Origin: Tumebacillus_A lipolyticus
Lineage (GTDB): Bacteria; Bacillota; Bacilli; Tumebacillales; Tumebacillaceae
NCBI RefSeq assembly: GCF_042682745.1
Contig: NZ_JBHUIO010000005.1
Location: 1-64,000 of the forward strand
Reading direction: 5' to 3'
DNA length: 64,000 bases
Shown: piece after piece, positions 7,319-16,315 of the stretch
How the letters are laid out: every line of letters begins with the position of its first letter
Position numbering within the stretch: position 1 is the first letter of the stretch
Translations under genes and position numbers: made by a program
Notes under the pieces: generated by a model
What the model was told of the DNA's origin: nothing
The model's database searches: none
What the model saw: the letters and a program-made list of their open reading frames with translations, nothing else

Positions 7319-9670
7319 CTAGCGCAGCGTGACGACCGTCACGCCGTTGCCACCTTCACCCTCGACTCCGTAGCGGTACGATTTCACTTGCCGGTGCGTG
7401 CGCAAATATTCCTGAACGCCGGCACGCAGCGCCCCAGTTCCTTTGCCGTGGATGACATGAATCGTGCTCAGGCCAGCCAACAGCGAATCATCGATTCGCT
7501 TGTCGATCGCCAAGATCCCCTCTTCCACATTCGCCCCGCGCAGATCGAGTTCCAAACTGACCTGTTTCGTTTCGATCTTCTTGCGCGACGCGATCGTGCG
7601 CGTCGGCTCCTGCTCAGGTGGCAACAGCTCAAGTTGCTCCTTTTTGAGCTTCGTTTTGATCATGCCGATCTGCACCATCACCTGATTGCCTTTGATCTCC
7701 AGAATGTGACCTTTCTGCCCCAGATGGACGATCGCCACATGATCGCCCGCCTGTAGCGGACGATCTGCCGGCTTCGCTTTCGGCTGCTTCGCTTCCCGCT
7801 TGAGCTTCGGCGTTTTGCTCTCCAGCTCTTTGCGCAGTTCGATCAGGCGGTGCTCTTTGATCTGACCCCGCTCTTGAGCGGCGATCCGGCGCAGCTCTTC
7901 GACGATCTCTGCCGCTTCCTGCTCCGCCTTGCGCACCGCCTTTCTCGCTTCCTCTTCGGCGCGCTCCATCATCCGATCCTTCTGGCTGTAATACTGTTGT
8001 TTTTCCTGCTCAAACTCATCCATCAGCATTTCCAGCTCGCGGCGCAGCGTCTCCGCTTTTTCCCGCTCTTGGGCGGCGACATGCTGATTTTGCTCCAATT
8101 TGCGAATCAGCTCATCGACCGCCACCTCTTCTGTGGTCAGGCGCGACTTCGCATGATCGATGATCGCGCGACGCAGGCCGAGGCGCTCCGAGATGGCAAA
8201 CGCGTTGGAACGCCCGGGGACGCCGATCAACAGACGGTAGGTCGGACGCAAGCTCTGGACATCAAACTCGACAGACGCGTTGATCGCGTCCGGTTCATTA
8301 TACGCGTACGCTTTCAGCTCCGAATAGTGCGTGGTCGCGACGGTGCGCACCCCGCGCTCTTTGAGAAAGTCGAGGATCGACATCGCCAGCGCCGCCCCTT
8401 CGGTCGGGTCGGTGCCCGCTCCCAGCTCGTCAAACAGGACGAGACTGCGAAAATCAACCTGCTCCAAAATGGTCACGATGTTGGTCATATGCGAGGAAAA
8501 GGTGGAGAGCGACTGCTCGATCGACTGCTCATCGCCGATGTCCGCATACACTTCATCAAATGTGGACAACATGCTCTCCTCATCTGCCGGAATGTGCAGA
8601 CCGGACATTCCCATCAGGGTCAGGAGACCGAGCGTCTTCAGCGTGACAGTCTTCCCGCCCGTGTTCGGCCCGGTGATCACGAGCAGAATGAAGTCTTCTC
8701 CAAGCCGCAGATCGGAGGGAACGACCACATTCGGATCGATCAGCGGATGGCGGGCGCGCTTTACGTTGACAATCCCTTGGTCGTTAAAGAGCGGACGAAC
8801 TGCGCGCAGCTTACGCGCATAAGCTGTCTTCGCAAAGATAAAATCGAGTTCGGCCAGCGCCTCCTGCCCATCTTGCAGCTCATTCGCATGCTGTCCGACC
8901 TGTGCGGACAACTGCTGGAGAATTTTTTGAATCTCCCGCTCCTCTTTGATCTCCAACTCCCGCAGCGCGTTGGCGAGGCGGACGACAGCTGCCGGTTCGA
9001 TAAACAGCGTGCTGCCCGAGGCGGACTGGTCGTGGACGATCCCATCGAACGAGCCGCGATATTCCACCTTGACCGGCACGCAATACCGGTCATTGCGCTG
9101 CGTGATGATCGGGTCTTGGAGCATCTTCTGATAGGTTGGCTGGCGAATGATCGATTCTAACTTCTCCTTGACGCGCGCCTGCTGGGTTCGCATCTCGACA
9201 CGGATGCGGCGCAGTTCAGCAGATGCCGTATCGCGGACCGCGCCGTTATCGTCGACAACCGCGCGAATCTCATCTTCTAACTGCTTCAGCTCAGGAACCG
9301 ATTCGGCAAGCTTCATCAGCTCCGGAATGCTTTCCTCATCGTTCGTGTCCTGCAAAAACTTTTTCAGCCGCCGCCCGGCCATGATCGTGTCTGCCATGTC
9401 GAGCATCTCCGCAGCAGCAAGGATGCCGCCGAGAGCTGCGCGACGTATCGCGGAGCGATTGTCATGAATGCCGCCGAGCGGAATCAACCCGCGAAGGCGG
9501 TAGACGGTGACCCCTTCTGCGGTCGATCGCTGCCACGCTTCGACTTCGGCGAGATCGGAGGACGGCACGAGCTCCTGCGCTCTCGCTTTCCCCAGTGAAG
9601 AGCTGGCCAACCGCACGACATGATCGCGGACTTTATGATATTCGAGCACTCGAAGCACTCGTTCATTCAT
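7319..9670 (-). CDS. mutS2: MutS2 family ATPase/endonuclease
   Basis: A 783-residue MutS2 protein, a MutS homologue without the mismatch-recognition domain. In Bacilli it acts on branched recombination intermediates and on collided ribosomes. Visible are the MutS core, Walker A GPNTGGKT (~residue 333), Walker B LVLFDELGAGTDPTEG, a long charged coiled coil (about 515-610) and a C-terminal Smr nuclease domain with LDLRG and HGKGTGALR. Length is standard. The ATG has GGGGGTGA upstream. In B. subtilis mutS2 follows zapA-cvpA-polX; here polX is absent from the spot and a small plus-strand membrane gene interrupts the series. Confidence 0.97.
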   Translation of the reverse strand: MNERVLRVLEYHKVRDHVVRLASSSLGKARAQELVPSSDLAEVEAWQRSTAEGVTVYRLRGLIPLGGIHDNRSAIRRAALGGILAAAEMLDMADTIMAGRRLKKFLQDTNDEESIPELMKLAESVPELKQLEDEIRAVVDDNGAVRDTASAELRRIRVEMRTQQARVKEKLESIIRQPTYQKMLQDPIITQRNDRYCVPVKVEYRGSFDGIVHDQSASGSTLFIEPAAVVRLANALRELEIKEEREIQKILQQLSAQVGQHANELQDGQEALAELDFIFAKTAYARKLRAVRPLFNDQGIVNVKRARHPLIDPNVVVPSDLRLGEDFILLVITGPNTGGKTVTLKTLGLLTLMGMSGLHIPADEESMLSTFDEVYADIGDEQSIEQSLSTFSSHMTNIVTILEQVDFRSLVLFDELGAGTDPTEGAALAMSILDFLKERGVRTVATTHYSELKAYAYNEPDAINASVEFDVQSLRPTYRLLIGVPGRSNAFAISERLGLRRAIIDHAKSRLTTEEVAVDELIRKLEQNQHVAAQEREKAETLRRELEMLMDEFEQEKQQYYSQKDRMMERAEEEARKAVRKAEQEAAEIVEELRRIAAQERGQIKEHRLIELRKELESKTPKLKREAKQPKAKPADRPLQAGDHVAIVHLGQKGHILEIKGNQVMVQIGMIKTKLKKEQLELLPPEQEPTRTIASRKKIETKQVSLELDLRGANVEEGILAIDKRIDDSLLAGLSTIHVIHGKGTGALRAGVQEYLRTHRQVKSYRYGVEGEGGNGVTVVTLR

Positions 9671-9784
9671 GAGTGGTCACCCCCAAAATTTCATCTATTA
9701 TAGCATATCCTTTGCGAAATAGGACACTCTACACGTACGGCCCCGTGTGATAACACCTGATTGGAGAAGGAGGAGGAACTCGCA

Positions 9785-10165
9785 ATGACCATCATCAGAG
9801 CTCTTGTCCGCTTTGTCGTTTCCGCCTTGGTGTTGATGGTAGTCGGGATGCTTGTGCCAGGGTTTAGCCGCCTGTCGTTTACATCAGCGCTGCTGGCTGC
9901 CGTTGTGATCGCCGTGATCGGCTGGGCGATCGAAGCGATGTTCGGTCGCAACATCTCACCTTTCGGGAGAGGCATCGTCGGCTTTCTCACCAGCGTTGTC
10001 GTCATCTATGTGGCGCAATGGTTCGTGCCAGGCATGCATGTGACCATCCTCGGGGCGATCCTCGCCTCGCTGGTCATCGGGTTGATCGATCTCTTCATCC
10101 CGGGCGACCTATCAGGGAACATGATGGGTGGCAACAGGCGAAGCGAACGTCGTGATGACCGATAG
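9785..10165 (+). CDS. YvlD-like four-TM (phage holin superfamily IV) membrane protein
   Basis: A 126-residue membrane protein with four hydrophobic segments and the small-residue packing of the YvlD/DUF360 family, annotated as mycobacterial four-TM phage holin. In Bacillus, YvlD is a chromosomal envelope-stress-associated protein rather than a lysis holin, so lysis function should not be assumed. The start is the ATG at 9785, preceded by GAAGGAGGAGG; a TTG 24 nt upstream would overlap that site. The gene is monocistronic with a terminator at 10171. The hydrophilic tail (GNRRSERRDDR) is probably cytoplasmic. Confidence 0.8.
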   Translation: MTIIRALVRFVVSALVLMVVGMLVPGFSRLSFTSALLAAVVIAVIGWAIEAMFGRNISPFGRGIVGFLTSVVVIYVAQWFVPGMHVTILGAILASLVIGLIDLFIPGDLSGNMMGGNRRSERRDDR

Positions 10166-10170
10166 ATTGC

Positions 10171-10204
10171 AAAAAAGCCCTGGAGATCGCTCCAGGGCTT
10201 TTTT
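10171..10204. terminator. Bidirectional terminator (9785 gene / cvpA)
   Basis: AAAAAAGCCCTGGA/TCCAGGGCTTTTTT hairpin between converging genes. Confidence 0.92.
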
Positions 10205-10724
10205 ATACAGCGGGCACATACAGTTTGAAAAAAGGAAACTTTGCCAACAGCTCCTGCGCCAATTGCGACCCTGTCAGCGCCTGTTGCAGTTGATCATAGG
10301 GCAACAAGGCGAGCACGTTGACCAGCACGGCGGCGAAGATGACGCCTAAGATCGCGCCGAGCACCAAGCCCAACACGCGGTTGAGCAGCGAGAGACCTGG
10401 CAGCTTGGCGATCAGATCGATCAGCGAGCCGGCCATCTGGATCAGGAGAAAGATGACGATAAACACTAGGATGAATGCCATGCCGCCGTGCAACTGCTCC
10501 TCCAAGTTGAGGCCGGGGATCTGTTGCAGCAATGGATTGTCAGGAATCAGCTCCGGCATCGGTACGATCAAGGCGAACAGCGGCGCCAGATCATCATAAA
10601 AGCTTCGGGCGAGGAAAAACGCCAAAAAAACGCCAACCAGCGACACGAGCTGCTTGACCAATCCTTGCCGCAATCCGTTGAGCGCGGTGAGCAGGATGCC
10701 ACAACCGATGATAATATCTGTCAC
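10203..10724 (-). CDS. cvpA: CvpA family membrane protein
   Basis: A 173-residue integral membrane protein of the CvpA family, named for colicin V production in E. coli. Four hydrophobic segments are seen, with the family-typical start (GLRQGLVKQLVSLVGVFLAFFLA) and a conserved GLVLGAILGVIFA segment. Its role in Bacilli is unsettled. The start codon overlaps the zapA stop (ATGA), implying translational coupling. The stop overlaps the bidirectional terminator. The zapA-cvpA pair is conserved in Bacilli next to pheT and mutS2, as here. Confidence 0.85.
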   Translation of the reverse strand: MTDIIIGCGILLTALNGLRQGLVKQLVSLVGVFLAFFLARSFYDDLAPLFALIVPMPELIPDNPLLQQIPGLNLEEQLHGGMAFILVFIVIFLLIQMAGSLIDLIAKLPGLSLLNRVLGLVLGAILGVIFAAVLVNVLALLPYDQLQQALTGSQLAQELLAKFPFFKLYVPAV

Positions 10725-11026
10725 TCTTCCAAGTCCTCCGCTTGCTTCATCTCTTGCGGTTCCAAAATGCGCAAGAGTTCCTCATACTCCTGACGCAACT
10801 TCAAATATTCGTCCGCCACGTTGACGGCAGCAAGCACCGCGACTCGATTTAAGTCGAGCCGCGGGTTGCCTTCGCCGATCTCCTTCATCTTGTGGTCGAC
10901 GAGCATGGAAACAAGCCGCAGGTGTTCAATCGGGGCTTTTCCCTTTATCTGATAGTCTTGGCCGTAGATCACAGCTTTGATCTTGTTCATCTCATGAGTC
11001 TGAATGCCGTTGGGATACTTAGGCAA
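10721..11026 (-). CDS. zapA: Cell division protein ZapA
   Basis: A 101-residue ZapA protein that bundles FtsZ at the division site. The conserved core is KIKAVIYGQDYQIKG, then MKEIGEGNPRLDLNRVAVLAAVNVADEYLKL, then a C-terminal coiled coil rich in Glu and Leu. The start is placed at TTG 11026 because AAAGGGGAGG lies 5 nt before it; an internal ATG at 10990 (MNKIKAV) lacks a ribosome binding site but would match the usual N-terminus, so up to 12 residues are uncertain. It lies downstream of pheT without an obvious terminator between and overlaps cvpA. Confidence 0.88.
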   Translation of the reverse strand: MPKYPNGIQTHEMNKIKAVIYGQDYQIKGKAPIEHLRLVSMLVDHKMKEIGEGNPRLDLNRVAVLAAVNVADEYLKLRQEYEELLRILEPQEMKQAEDLEE

Positions 11027-11089
11027 GGGAACCTCCCCTTTCTGTGTTCCCCAAACTCTTCGCTTTCCGATCCGAAAAATCCTTCTCGA

Positions 11090-13516
11090 TTACGCACGAA
11101 GTTCAGCGCTATGGCGTTCCTTCAGCGCGAGAAGCACTTTCTCATGCACAAGCGTCACTTCTTCATCTGTCAAAGTGCGCTCGCCTGAGCGATAGACAAG
11201 CCCGTAGGCGATCGATTTTTTGCCCGCCGGCACTTGGGAGCCTTGATAGAGGTCGAAGATGCGCGCGCTTTCCAGCAGTTCGCCTCCCGCCTCGGCGATC
11301 GTGTCGAGCAGCTGTCCTGCCGGAACGTCCACATCGACCAACACGGCGATGTCGCGCTCCATGCTCGGGAACTTCGGCAGCGATGCGGTGACGGTGGTCG
11401 CCCCATGTTTCGCTGCGAGCAGCTTCTCCATGTCGAGCTCAAAGTAATAGGTCGGTGCAAGCTCTGCCGCCTCTTCCGCCTCTGGGTGCAGACCGCCTAC
11501 ATAGCCGAGCGTCAACTCCCCTTGGAAGATGCGAGCGGTGCGCCCAGGATGCATCCCCGGCAACTCGGTGCGCTCATAGCTCACCCCGGTGATCCCGAGG
11601 CCGATCAACAGGTTTTCCACAATCCCTTTTACGGCGAAGAAGTCGACCGCACGCTCTTTTTCCCCCACTCCGACCGGTGCGAAGCTGCCGGTGATCACGC
11701 CTGCCGCCCGCAGATGCTCCTGCGGAAGCTCCGTCTGATCGTGCGCCGGGGTGAACACTTTGCCGACCTCGAAGATGGCGAGATCTTGCACGCGGCGGTT
11801 GCGGTTGTATTGCACCACTTCGACCAGCGATGGCAACATGTGCGTGCGCAGCGCGTTGCGCTCTTCGGAGAGCGGATGCATCAGCTTCAGTTGGTTTTCG
11901 TAGCCGGCGGTAGCGAGGCCGAGCTTTTCGTAGTTTGCGATGTTGATGAACGAATAGGTCACCACTTCGGTCAAGCCCATGTGGATCAGCAGTTCGCGCG
12001 CGGTGCCGCGCAGCTTTTGGATCGGTGTGAGCTGACCTTGCACCAGCGGCCCTTCCGGCAGCGTCACCGGGATCTGATCATATCCATAGACGCGGGCGAT
12101 CTCTTCGATCAGATCCGCCTCTTTAGCCATGTCCGGTCGACGGGTCGGCGCTGTGACCAGATGGGCGCCATCCACTTTTTGATCGGATACTGCAAAGCCC
12201 AGACGCTTTAAGATCGCGATCATTTCCGCTTCGGCGATCTCGGTGCCGAGCAAGCGGTTGACGCGCTCCGCGCGCAGCGGCAGCACGGACGGCTCGATCT
12301 CTTTCGCCACCACTTCCACCGGCTTGCCTGCGATCTCGCCACCTGCCAGCTCGACGATCAGCTCGGCAGCCCGCAGCATCGCGTTCACAACCATCGCCTG
12401 ATCGATCATCCCTTTTTCAAAGCGCTTTTGCGCCTCCGAGTAGAGGCCGAGCGCCTTGCCGGTCTTGCGGGTGGTCGACGCGTCGAAGTATGCCGACTCC
12501 AAGACGATCGTCGTAGTGTTGTCGTCCACCTCAGAGTTCTCACCGCCCATGACGCCGGCTAAGCCGATCACCTTTTCCGGGTCTGCGATCACGAGCATGC
12601 TCGCGTCGAGCGTCCGCTCCACGCCATCGAGCGTGACATGCTTTTCCCCTGCTTGCGCTTGGCGCACGATGATCGTCCGCTCCGCCACTTTCGACAAATC
12701 GAACGCATGCAGCGGTTGCCCCAGCTCAAACATCACGAAGTTGGTCACGTCCACCACGTTGTTGATCGGACGCACGCCGACTGCGAGCAGCTTGGCTTGC
12801 AACCACAGCGGCGATTGGCCGACCTTCACGCCTTGGATCACCTGCGCCGCATATTTGGAGCAGTTCTCCGACTCGATCTTCACGCTGACCGGCGAGTCGC
12901 CGCTCGCCTCTGCGCGCTGCGCTTCGTTCAGCTTGACCTCGCGCCCGAGCAGTGCGGCCACTTCGTAGGCAACACCGCGGTAGTTGAGCAGGTCGGAGCG
13001 GTTCGGAGTCAGCTCAAGCTCCAACACCACATCGTTCAGGTAGAGGTAGTCGGTCACGTCCGCTCCGATCGGAGCATCGCTCGGGAGGATGTACAGACCT
13101 TCCGTCTGATCTTTCGGCAGCAGCTTGATGTCCATGCCGATCTCTTTTGCTGAGCAGAGCATCCCTTGCGATTCAATGCCGCGCAGCTTTGCTTTTTTGA
13201 TCTTGAAGTCATTCGGCAGTTCCGCTCCGATCACCGCGACCGGAACTTTCTGACCGGGCGCGACGTTCGGCGCACCGCAGACGATCTGCAGGTGCTCGCC
13301 AGTGCCTGCGTCCACCGTGCAGACGCGGAGCTTGTCAGCATTTTCATGCGGTCTCGTCTCCAGCACGTGGCCGATGACAACACCTTTCACACCAAGATTG
13401 AGCGGGGTGAACACCTCGACCGGCACCCCTGCGTCGGTCAGCAACCCCCCGAGTTGCTCAGGAGTCAGATCGTCGATCTCCACATAGTCACGAAGCCATT
13501 GATAGCTGATTTTCAT
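11090..13516 (-). CDS. pheT: Phenylalanyl-tRNA synthetase beta subunit
   Basis: The large subunit of the alpha2-beta2 enzyme that charges tRNA-Phe. Domains in order: N-terminal B1, an EMAP-like tRNA-binding domain (~40-150, HENADKLRVCTVDAG), B3/B4 editing domain, B5 domain, and a C-terminal ferredoxin-fold anticodon-binding domain (LPKFPSMERDIAVLVDVDVP). At 808 residues the length is standard. The ATG has GCAGGAGGG upstream. It follows pheS by 15 nt and is covered by the same Phe T-box. Confidence 0.97.
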   Translation of the reverse strand: MKISYQWLRDYVEIDDLTPEQLGGLLTDAGVPVEVFTPLNLGVKGVVIGHVLETRPHENADKLRVCTVDAGTGEHLQIVCGAPNVAPGQKVPVAVIGAELPNDFKIKKAKLRGIESQGMLCSAKEIGMDIKLLPKDQTEGLYILPSDAPIGADVTDYLYLNDVVLELELTPNRSDLLNYRGVAYEVAALLGREVKLNEAQRAEASGDSPVSVKIESENCSKYAAQVIQGVKVGQSPLWLQAKLLAVGVRPINNVVDVTNFVMFELGQPLHAFDLSKVAERTIIVRQAQAGEKHVTLDGVERTLDASMLVIADPEKVIGLAGVMGGENSEVDDNTTTIVLESAYFDASTTRKTGKALGLYSEAQKRFEKGMIDQAMVVNAMLRAAELIVELAGGEIAGKPVEVVAKEIEPSVLPLRAERVNRLLGTEIAEAEMIAILKRLGFAVSDQKVDGAHLVTAPTRRPDMAKEADLIEEIARVYGYDQIPVTLPEGPLVQGQLTPIQKLRGTARELLIHMGLTEVVTYSFINIANYEKLGLATAGYENQLKLMHPLSEERNALRTHMLPSLVEVVQYNRNRRVQDLAIFEVGKVFTPAHDQTELPQEHLRAAGVITGSFAPVGVGEKERAVDFFAVKGIVENLLIGLGITGVSYERTELPGMHPGRTARIFQGELTLGYVGGLHPEAEEAAELAPTYYFELDMEKLLAAKHGATTVTASLPKFPSMERDIAVLVDVDVPAGQLLDTIAEAGGELLESARIFDLYQGSQVPAGKKSIAYGLVYRSGERTLTDEEVTLVHEKVLLALKERHSAELRA

Positions 13517-13531
13517 CGTTTTTCCCTCCTG

Positions 13532-14599
13532 CTACACCCGAGACTTGAACTGCGACATCAAGCGAACATCGTTCGTATAGAAATGGCGGATGTCTTCGAT
13601 GCCGTAACGGCGCATCGCGATTCGCTCAACACCCATGCCGAATGCGAATCCGGTGAACTCTTCCGGATCATAGCCTGCCATCTCCAGCACGTTCGGGTGC
13701 ACCATGCCCGCGCCGAGGATTTCGATCCAGCCGGTCTGCTTGCAGACGCGGCATCCATCTCCGCCACAGGAATAACAGGTCGCATCGACCTCTGTCGACG
13801 GCTCGGTGAACGGGAAGTAGGACGGGCGCATCCGAATCGCCACATCATGGCCGAACATCTGCTGGGCAAACGTGGTCAGAATGCCTTTCAGATCGCTCAT
13901 CCGAATGTGACGGTCGACGACCAGACCCTCGATCTGCATGAAAGCGTGCGAATGTGTCGCATCATCATCGTCGCGGCGATAGACGCGCCCTGGAGCGATG
14001 ATGCGCACAGGTTGCGGCGAAGTTTCCCCGCGCTGCTTGGCCGCCTCCACGTTGGCGCGCAGCACCCGCCCTTGCACCGGCGAGGTGTGCGTGCGCAGCA
14101 GCATGTCTTCGGTGATGTAAAACGTATCCTGCATATCGCGAGCCGGATGATTGCGCGGCACGTTCAGCGCTTCAAAGTTGTTGTAGTCTGTCTCCACCTC
14201 TGGCCCTTCTGCCACCTGAAAGCCGAGGCCCAGGAAAATCTCCTCCACCTCGCGAATCAAGCGGGTCAGCGGATGCTCGCTGCCGAGCGGAATCGAGCGG
14301 CCCGGCAACGTGACATCGATCGTCTCTTCGCGCAGTCGCTTTTCCCGCTCCGCCCGTTTCAACTCCGCCTCCTGCCCGTCGAACGCGCTCTCCAAGCTCT
14401 CGCGCACTTCGTTGACCAGTGCGCCAACGATCGGGCGCTCTTCTGCGCTCAAATCTTTCATGCCGCGAAGCGCTGCCGTCAGCTCACCTTTCTTCCCGAG
14501 ATAGGTCGCTTTCCATTCGTTCAACTGGTGCAACGACGACTGCTGCGTCAACTTTTCTAACGCCTGTTCTTTCAGCGCCATCAGCTGTTCTTTCATCAT
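13532..14599 (-). CDS. pheS: Phenylalanyl-tRNA synthetase alpha subunit
   Basis: Catalytic subunit of the Phe enzyme, class II. The N-terminal coiled coil (1-90) binds tRNA. Motif 2 is GRVYRRDDDDATHSHAFMQ and motif 3 is GFAFGMGVERIAM. The Cys-rich stretch CYSCGGDGCRVC is common in bacterial PheS. Two adjacent ATGs are possible starts; the second (14596) is better spaced from AGGGGGGA. The gene is preceded by a T-box with a UUC specifier and followed by pheT. Confidence 0.97.
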   Translation of the reverse strand: MMKEQLMALKEQALEKLTQQSSLHQLNEWKATYLGKKGELTAALRGMKDLSAEERPIVGALVNEVRESLESAFDGQEAELKRAEREKRLREETIDVTLPGRSIPLGSEHPLTRLIREVEEIFLGLGFQVAEGPEVETDYNNFEALNVPRNHPARDMQDTFYITEDMLLRTHTSPVQGRVLRANVEAAKQRGETSPQPVRIIAPGRVYRRDDDDATHSHAFMQIEGLVVDRHIRMSDLKGILTTFAQQMFGHDVAIRMRPSYFPFTEPSTEVDATCYSCGGDGCRVCKQTGWIEILGAGMVHPNVLEMAGYDPEEFTGFAFGMGVERIAMRRYGIEDIRHFYTNDVRLMSQFKSRV

Positions 14600-14633
14600 G
14601 GGTCCCCCCTGCTTTCATTCATTCGGAAAAATA

Positions 14634-14921
14634 AAAAAAGACCTTCATCCAACAAGGGACGAAAAGTCTTCGCGGTACCACCCTATTTGAGCAAGGCAAA
14701 AACACCTCGCTCCACTTCACTGTTCGATAACGGCAGTCTGCTGCCGGCTTGCCCTACGCAGGAACTGTAGATTCCCTTCAGGCAAGCAGCTTCGGAGTGA
14801 ACTTCAGCCATCCGTGTCTGCGTGAGGATGCTCCCAGTCTATGACATCCTCTCCCTGTACGCGCCCAGATGCTTACTCTCTCCTTCATCGCTGTTCAAAT
14901 GCTGTTAGATTGTGCTATTTG
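14634..14921 (-). promoter_or_regulatory. T-box leader of pheST (specifier UUC, Phe)
   Basis: The T-box AGGGTGGTACCGCG is at 14671-14684 and the terminator hairpin (AAGACTTTTCGTCC...GGATGAAGGTCTT, then seven Ts) at 14634-14670. Stem I has AGCGATGAAGGAGAGAGTA and the specifier loop GAAG-UUC-ACTCC, placing UUC at 14799-14801. This fits antitermination by uncharged tRNA-Phe. Confidence 0.95.
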
Positions 14922-14927
14922 TAACAT

Positions 14928-14956
14928 AGTATAGTACAGAGCATAGCGCTTTGCAA
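14928..14956 (-). promoter_or_regulatory. Sigma-A promoter of pheST
   Basis: Minus-strand TTGCAA (14951-14956), a 17-bp spacer and TATACT (14928-14933), about 10 bp upstream of the T-box. Confidence 0.75.
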
Positions 14957-14965
14957 CTGTTCTCG

Positions 14966-15328
14966 CTAGCCGATCGGCTCATTTGCCTTTTTGACAAACT
15001 GAAAGTGGTAAAAGATTTCGATGCCGGCGACAAGAATCCCGACAAACCAAGCGAACGTCCAAGAAACGCTCATGCCTGGCAAGAAATAGTTGCCCGCATA
15101 GATCACCAGCGTGGTCACCACCAAGTCGAAGGCGACCGCGACGATCTGGTTGATCACACGAGGAATGATCAGGTCTGAAACATATCCGATCACCGCGACG
15201 ATCAAGCCGAGGATGAGCGAATGAAAAAAGTTCATCGTCCCCCAGAGCGGGAAGAACAGTGCGATAAAAGCGATGGCTGCCACCGTCGATACCAGTTTGA
15301 CCGCAAAGGCAAGCAGATGACTGTTCAT
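14966..15328 (-). CDS. DUF2512 (YndM-like) membrane protein
   Basis: A 120-residue protein with four predicted membrane segments, ending in a short charged tail. Sequence features such as VKLVSTVAAIAFIALFFPLWG, GYVSDLIIPRVINQIVAVAFD and VVTTLVIYAGNYFLPG match the Bacilli DUF2512 family, whose function is unknown. The ATG at 15328 is chosen for the AAGGAGGTG 7 nt upstream; frames open further upstream lack a binding site. It lies between rlmP and pheS, and the pheST promoter follows directly after its stop. Confidence 0.8.
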   Translation of the reverse strand: MNSHLLAFAVKLVSTVAAIAFIALFFPLWGTMNFFHSLILGLIVAVIGYVSDLIIPRVINQIVAVAFDLVVTTLVIYAGNYFLPGMSVSWTFAWFVGILVAGIEIFYHFQFVKKANEPIG

Positions 15329-15446
15329 TGTGCACACCTCCTTATGCAAAGTTTGCCCTGCGCTCGCTTTGAACATGCACCCGCCCTCCCCGCTCCTGCG
15401 CACGCTACCGCCCGATGCTGATCCGCCCCTAACTGCTCACAGCATG

Positions 15447-15472
15447 AAAAAAGACACCTGTACAGGTGTCTT
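15447..15472 (-). terminator. Terminator of the 16969-15494 transcript
   Basis: AAGACACCTG/CAGGTGTCTT hairpin followed by six Ts on the minus strand, just after the methyltransferase stop. Confidence 0.9.
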
Positions 15473-15493
15473 CGATGTTTTCAACGCTGTGTG

Positions 15494-16297
15494 TTATTGA
15501 GTCCGCTGGCGCAGTGCCTCATACATCATGACGGACGATGCGATCGCCGCGTTGAGCGACTCCGCCTGTCCGGGCATCGGCAGCGAAATGTTGTGATCGA
15601 CAAGCGCCGCGACACCTTCGCTCAGACCGTGCGCTTCCGAACCGATGACGAGCACCGTCCCTTGCGTGAAGTCGTGCTGAAAAACGGTCTTGTCCGCTTC
15701 GGTCGCAGTGCCGACGATCGTCACGCCCTGCTCTTTCATCAGCGGCAAGAACGTTTCCAGATCCACCTCGAACAGCGGCAGATGATAGAGGGAGCCCATC
15801 GTCGCCCGCACCACTTTCGGGTTGTAGAGATCGACGCACGTCTTGCCGAGAAAGACGCCGGACGCGCCGACAGCGTCTGCTGTGCGAATCATCGTCCCGA
15901 GGTTGCCCGGATCTTGAATGCTGTCCAAGACCAGATACAGCGGGTTGGTCTTGTTTTGCAAAAACTGGCGCGGGTCGCCCACCGTCTGCTTGATGATCGC
16001 CACCACGCCCTGTGGGGTTTTCGTATCTGCCACATGTTCGAGCACCTGCTCGGTCACTTCATACAGATTGGTGCCCAGGGATGCGACCCCGTTGACGATC
16101 TTGTCATAGCGGCCGGACTGCAAGTCACCGCTGATCAAAATCGCTTCGATCGGCGCTCCTGAGGCGACCGCCTCTTCGACCAGACGAATGCCCTCTGCGA
16201 GATACATCCCCAGCTGTGTACGATATTTTTTTTGCTTCAGCGAAGCCCAATCTTTGACACGGTTGTTTTTCACCGACGTGATCTGTTCAAACCTCAT
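15494..16297 (-). CDS. rlmP: TrmH/SpoU family rRNA 2'-O-methyltransferase (RlmP/YsgA-like)
   Basis: A 267-residue SPOUT methyltransferase. An N-terminal substrate-binding domain (about 30-100) precedes the knotted SAM-binding domain with the three SpoU motifs: LDSIQDPGNLGTMIRTADAVG, VLVIGSEAHGLSEGV and ISLPMPGQAESLNAAIASSVMMYE. B. subtilis YsgA (RlmP), which modifies G2553 of 23S rRNA, sits in the same place next to pheST, so that is the best assignment; other TrmH enzymes cannot be excluded from sequence alone. It follows the Ktr gene by 18 nt and is followed by a terminator. Confidence 0.85.
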   Translation of the reverse strand: MRFEQITSVKNNRVKDWASLKQKKYRTQLGMYLAEGIRLVEEAVASGAPIEAILISGDLQSGRYDKIVNGVASLGTNLYEVTEQVLEHVADTKTPQGVVAIIKQTVGDPRQFLQNKTNPLYLVLDSIQDPGNLGTMIRTADAVGASGVFLGKTCVDLYNPKVVRATMGSLYHLPLFEVDLETFLPLMKEQGVTIVGTATEADKTVFQHDFTQGTVLVIGSEAHGLSEGVAALVDHNISLPMPGQAESLNAAIASSVMMYEALRQRTQ

Positions 16298-16315
16298 CCG
16301 ACAAATGCCACCCTT

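Noticed and set aside
7850..9160. Long open frame (436 codons) on the plus strand
   Set aside because: Antisense to mutS2; no motif and no binding site.
9785..10165. Phage lysis holin
   Set aside because: The four-TM YvlD-like family is chromosomal in Bacilli and no endolysin or phage gene is adjacent.
13166..14560. Long open frame (464 codons) on the plus strand
   Set aside because: Antisense to pheS and pheT, both certain; composition is typical of a GC-rich shadow frame.
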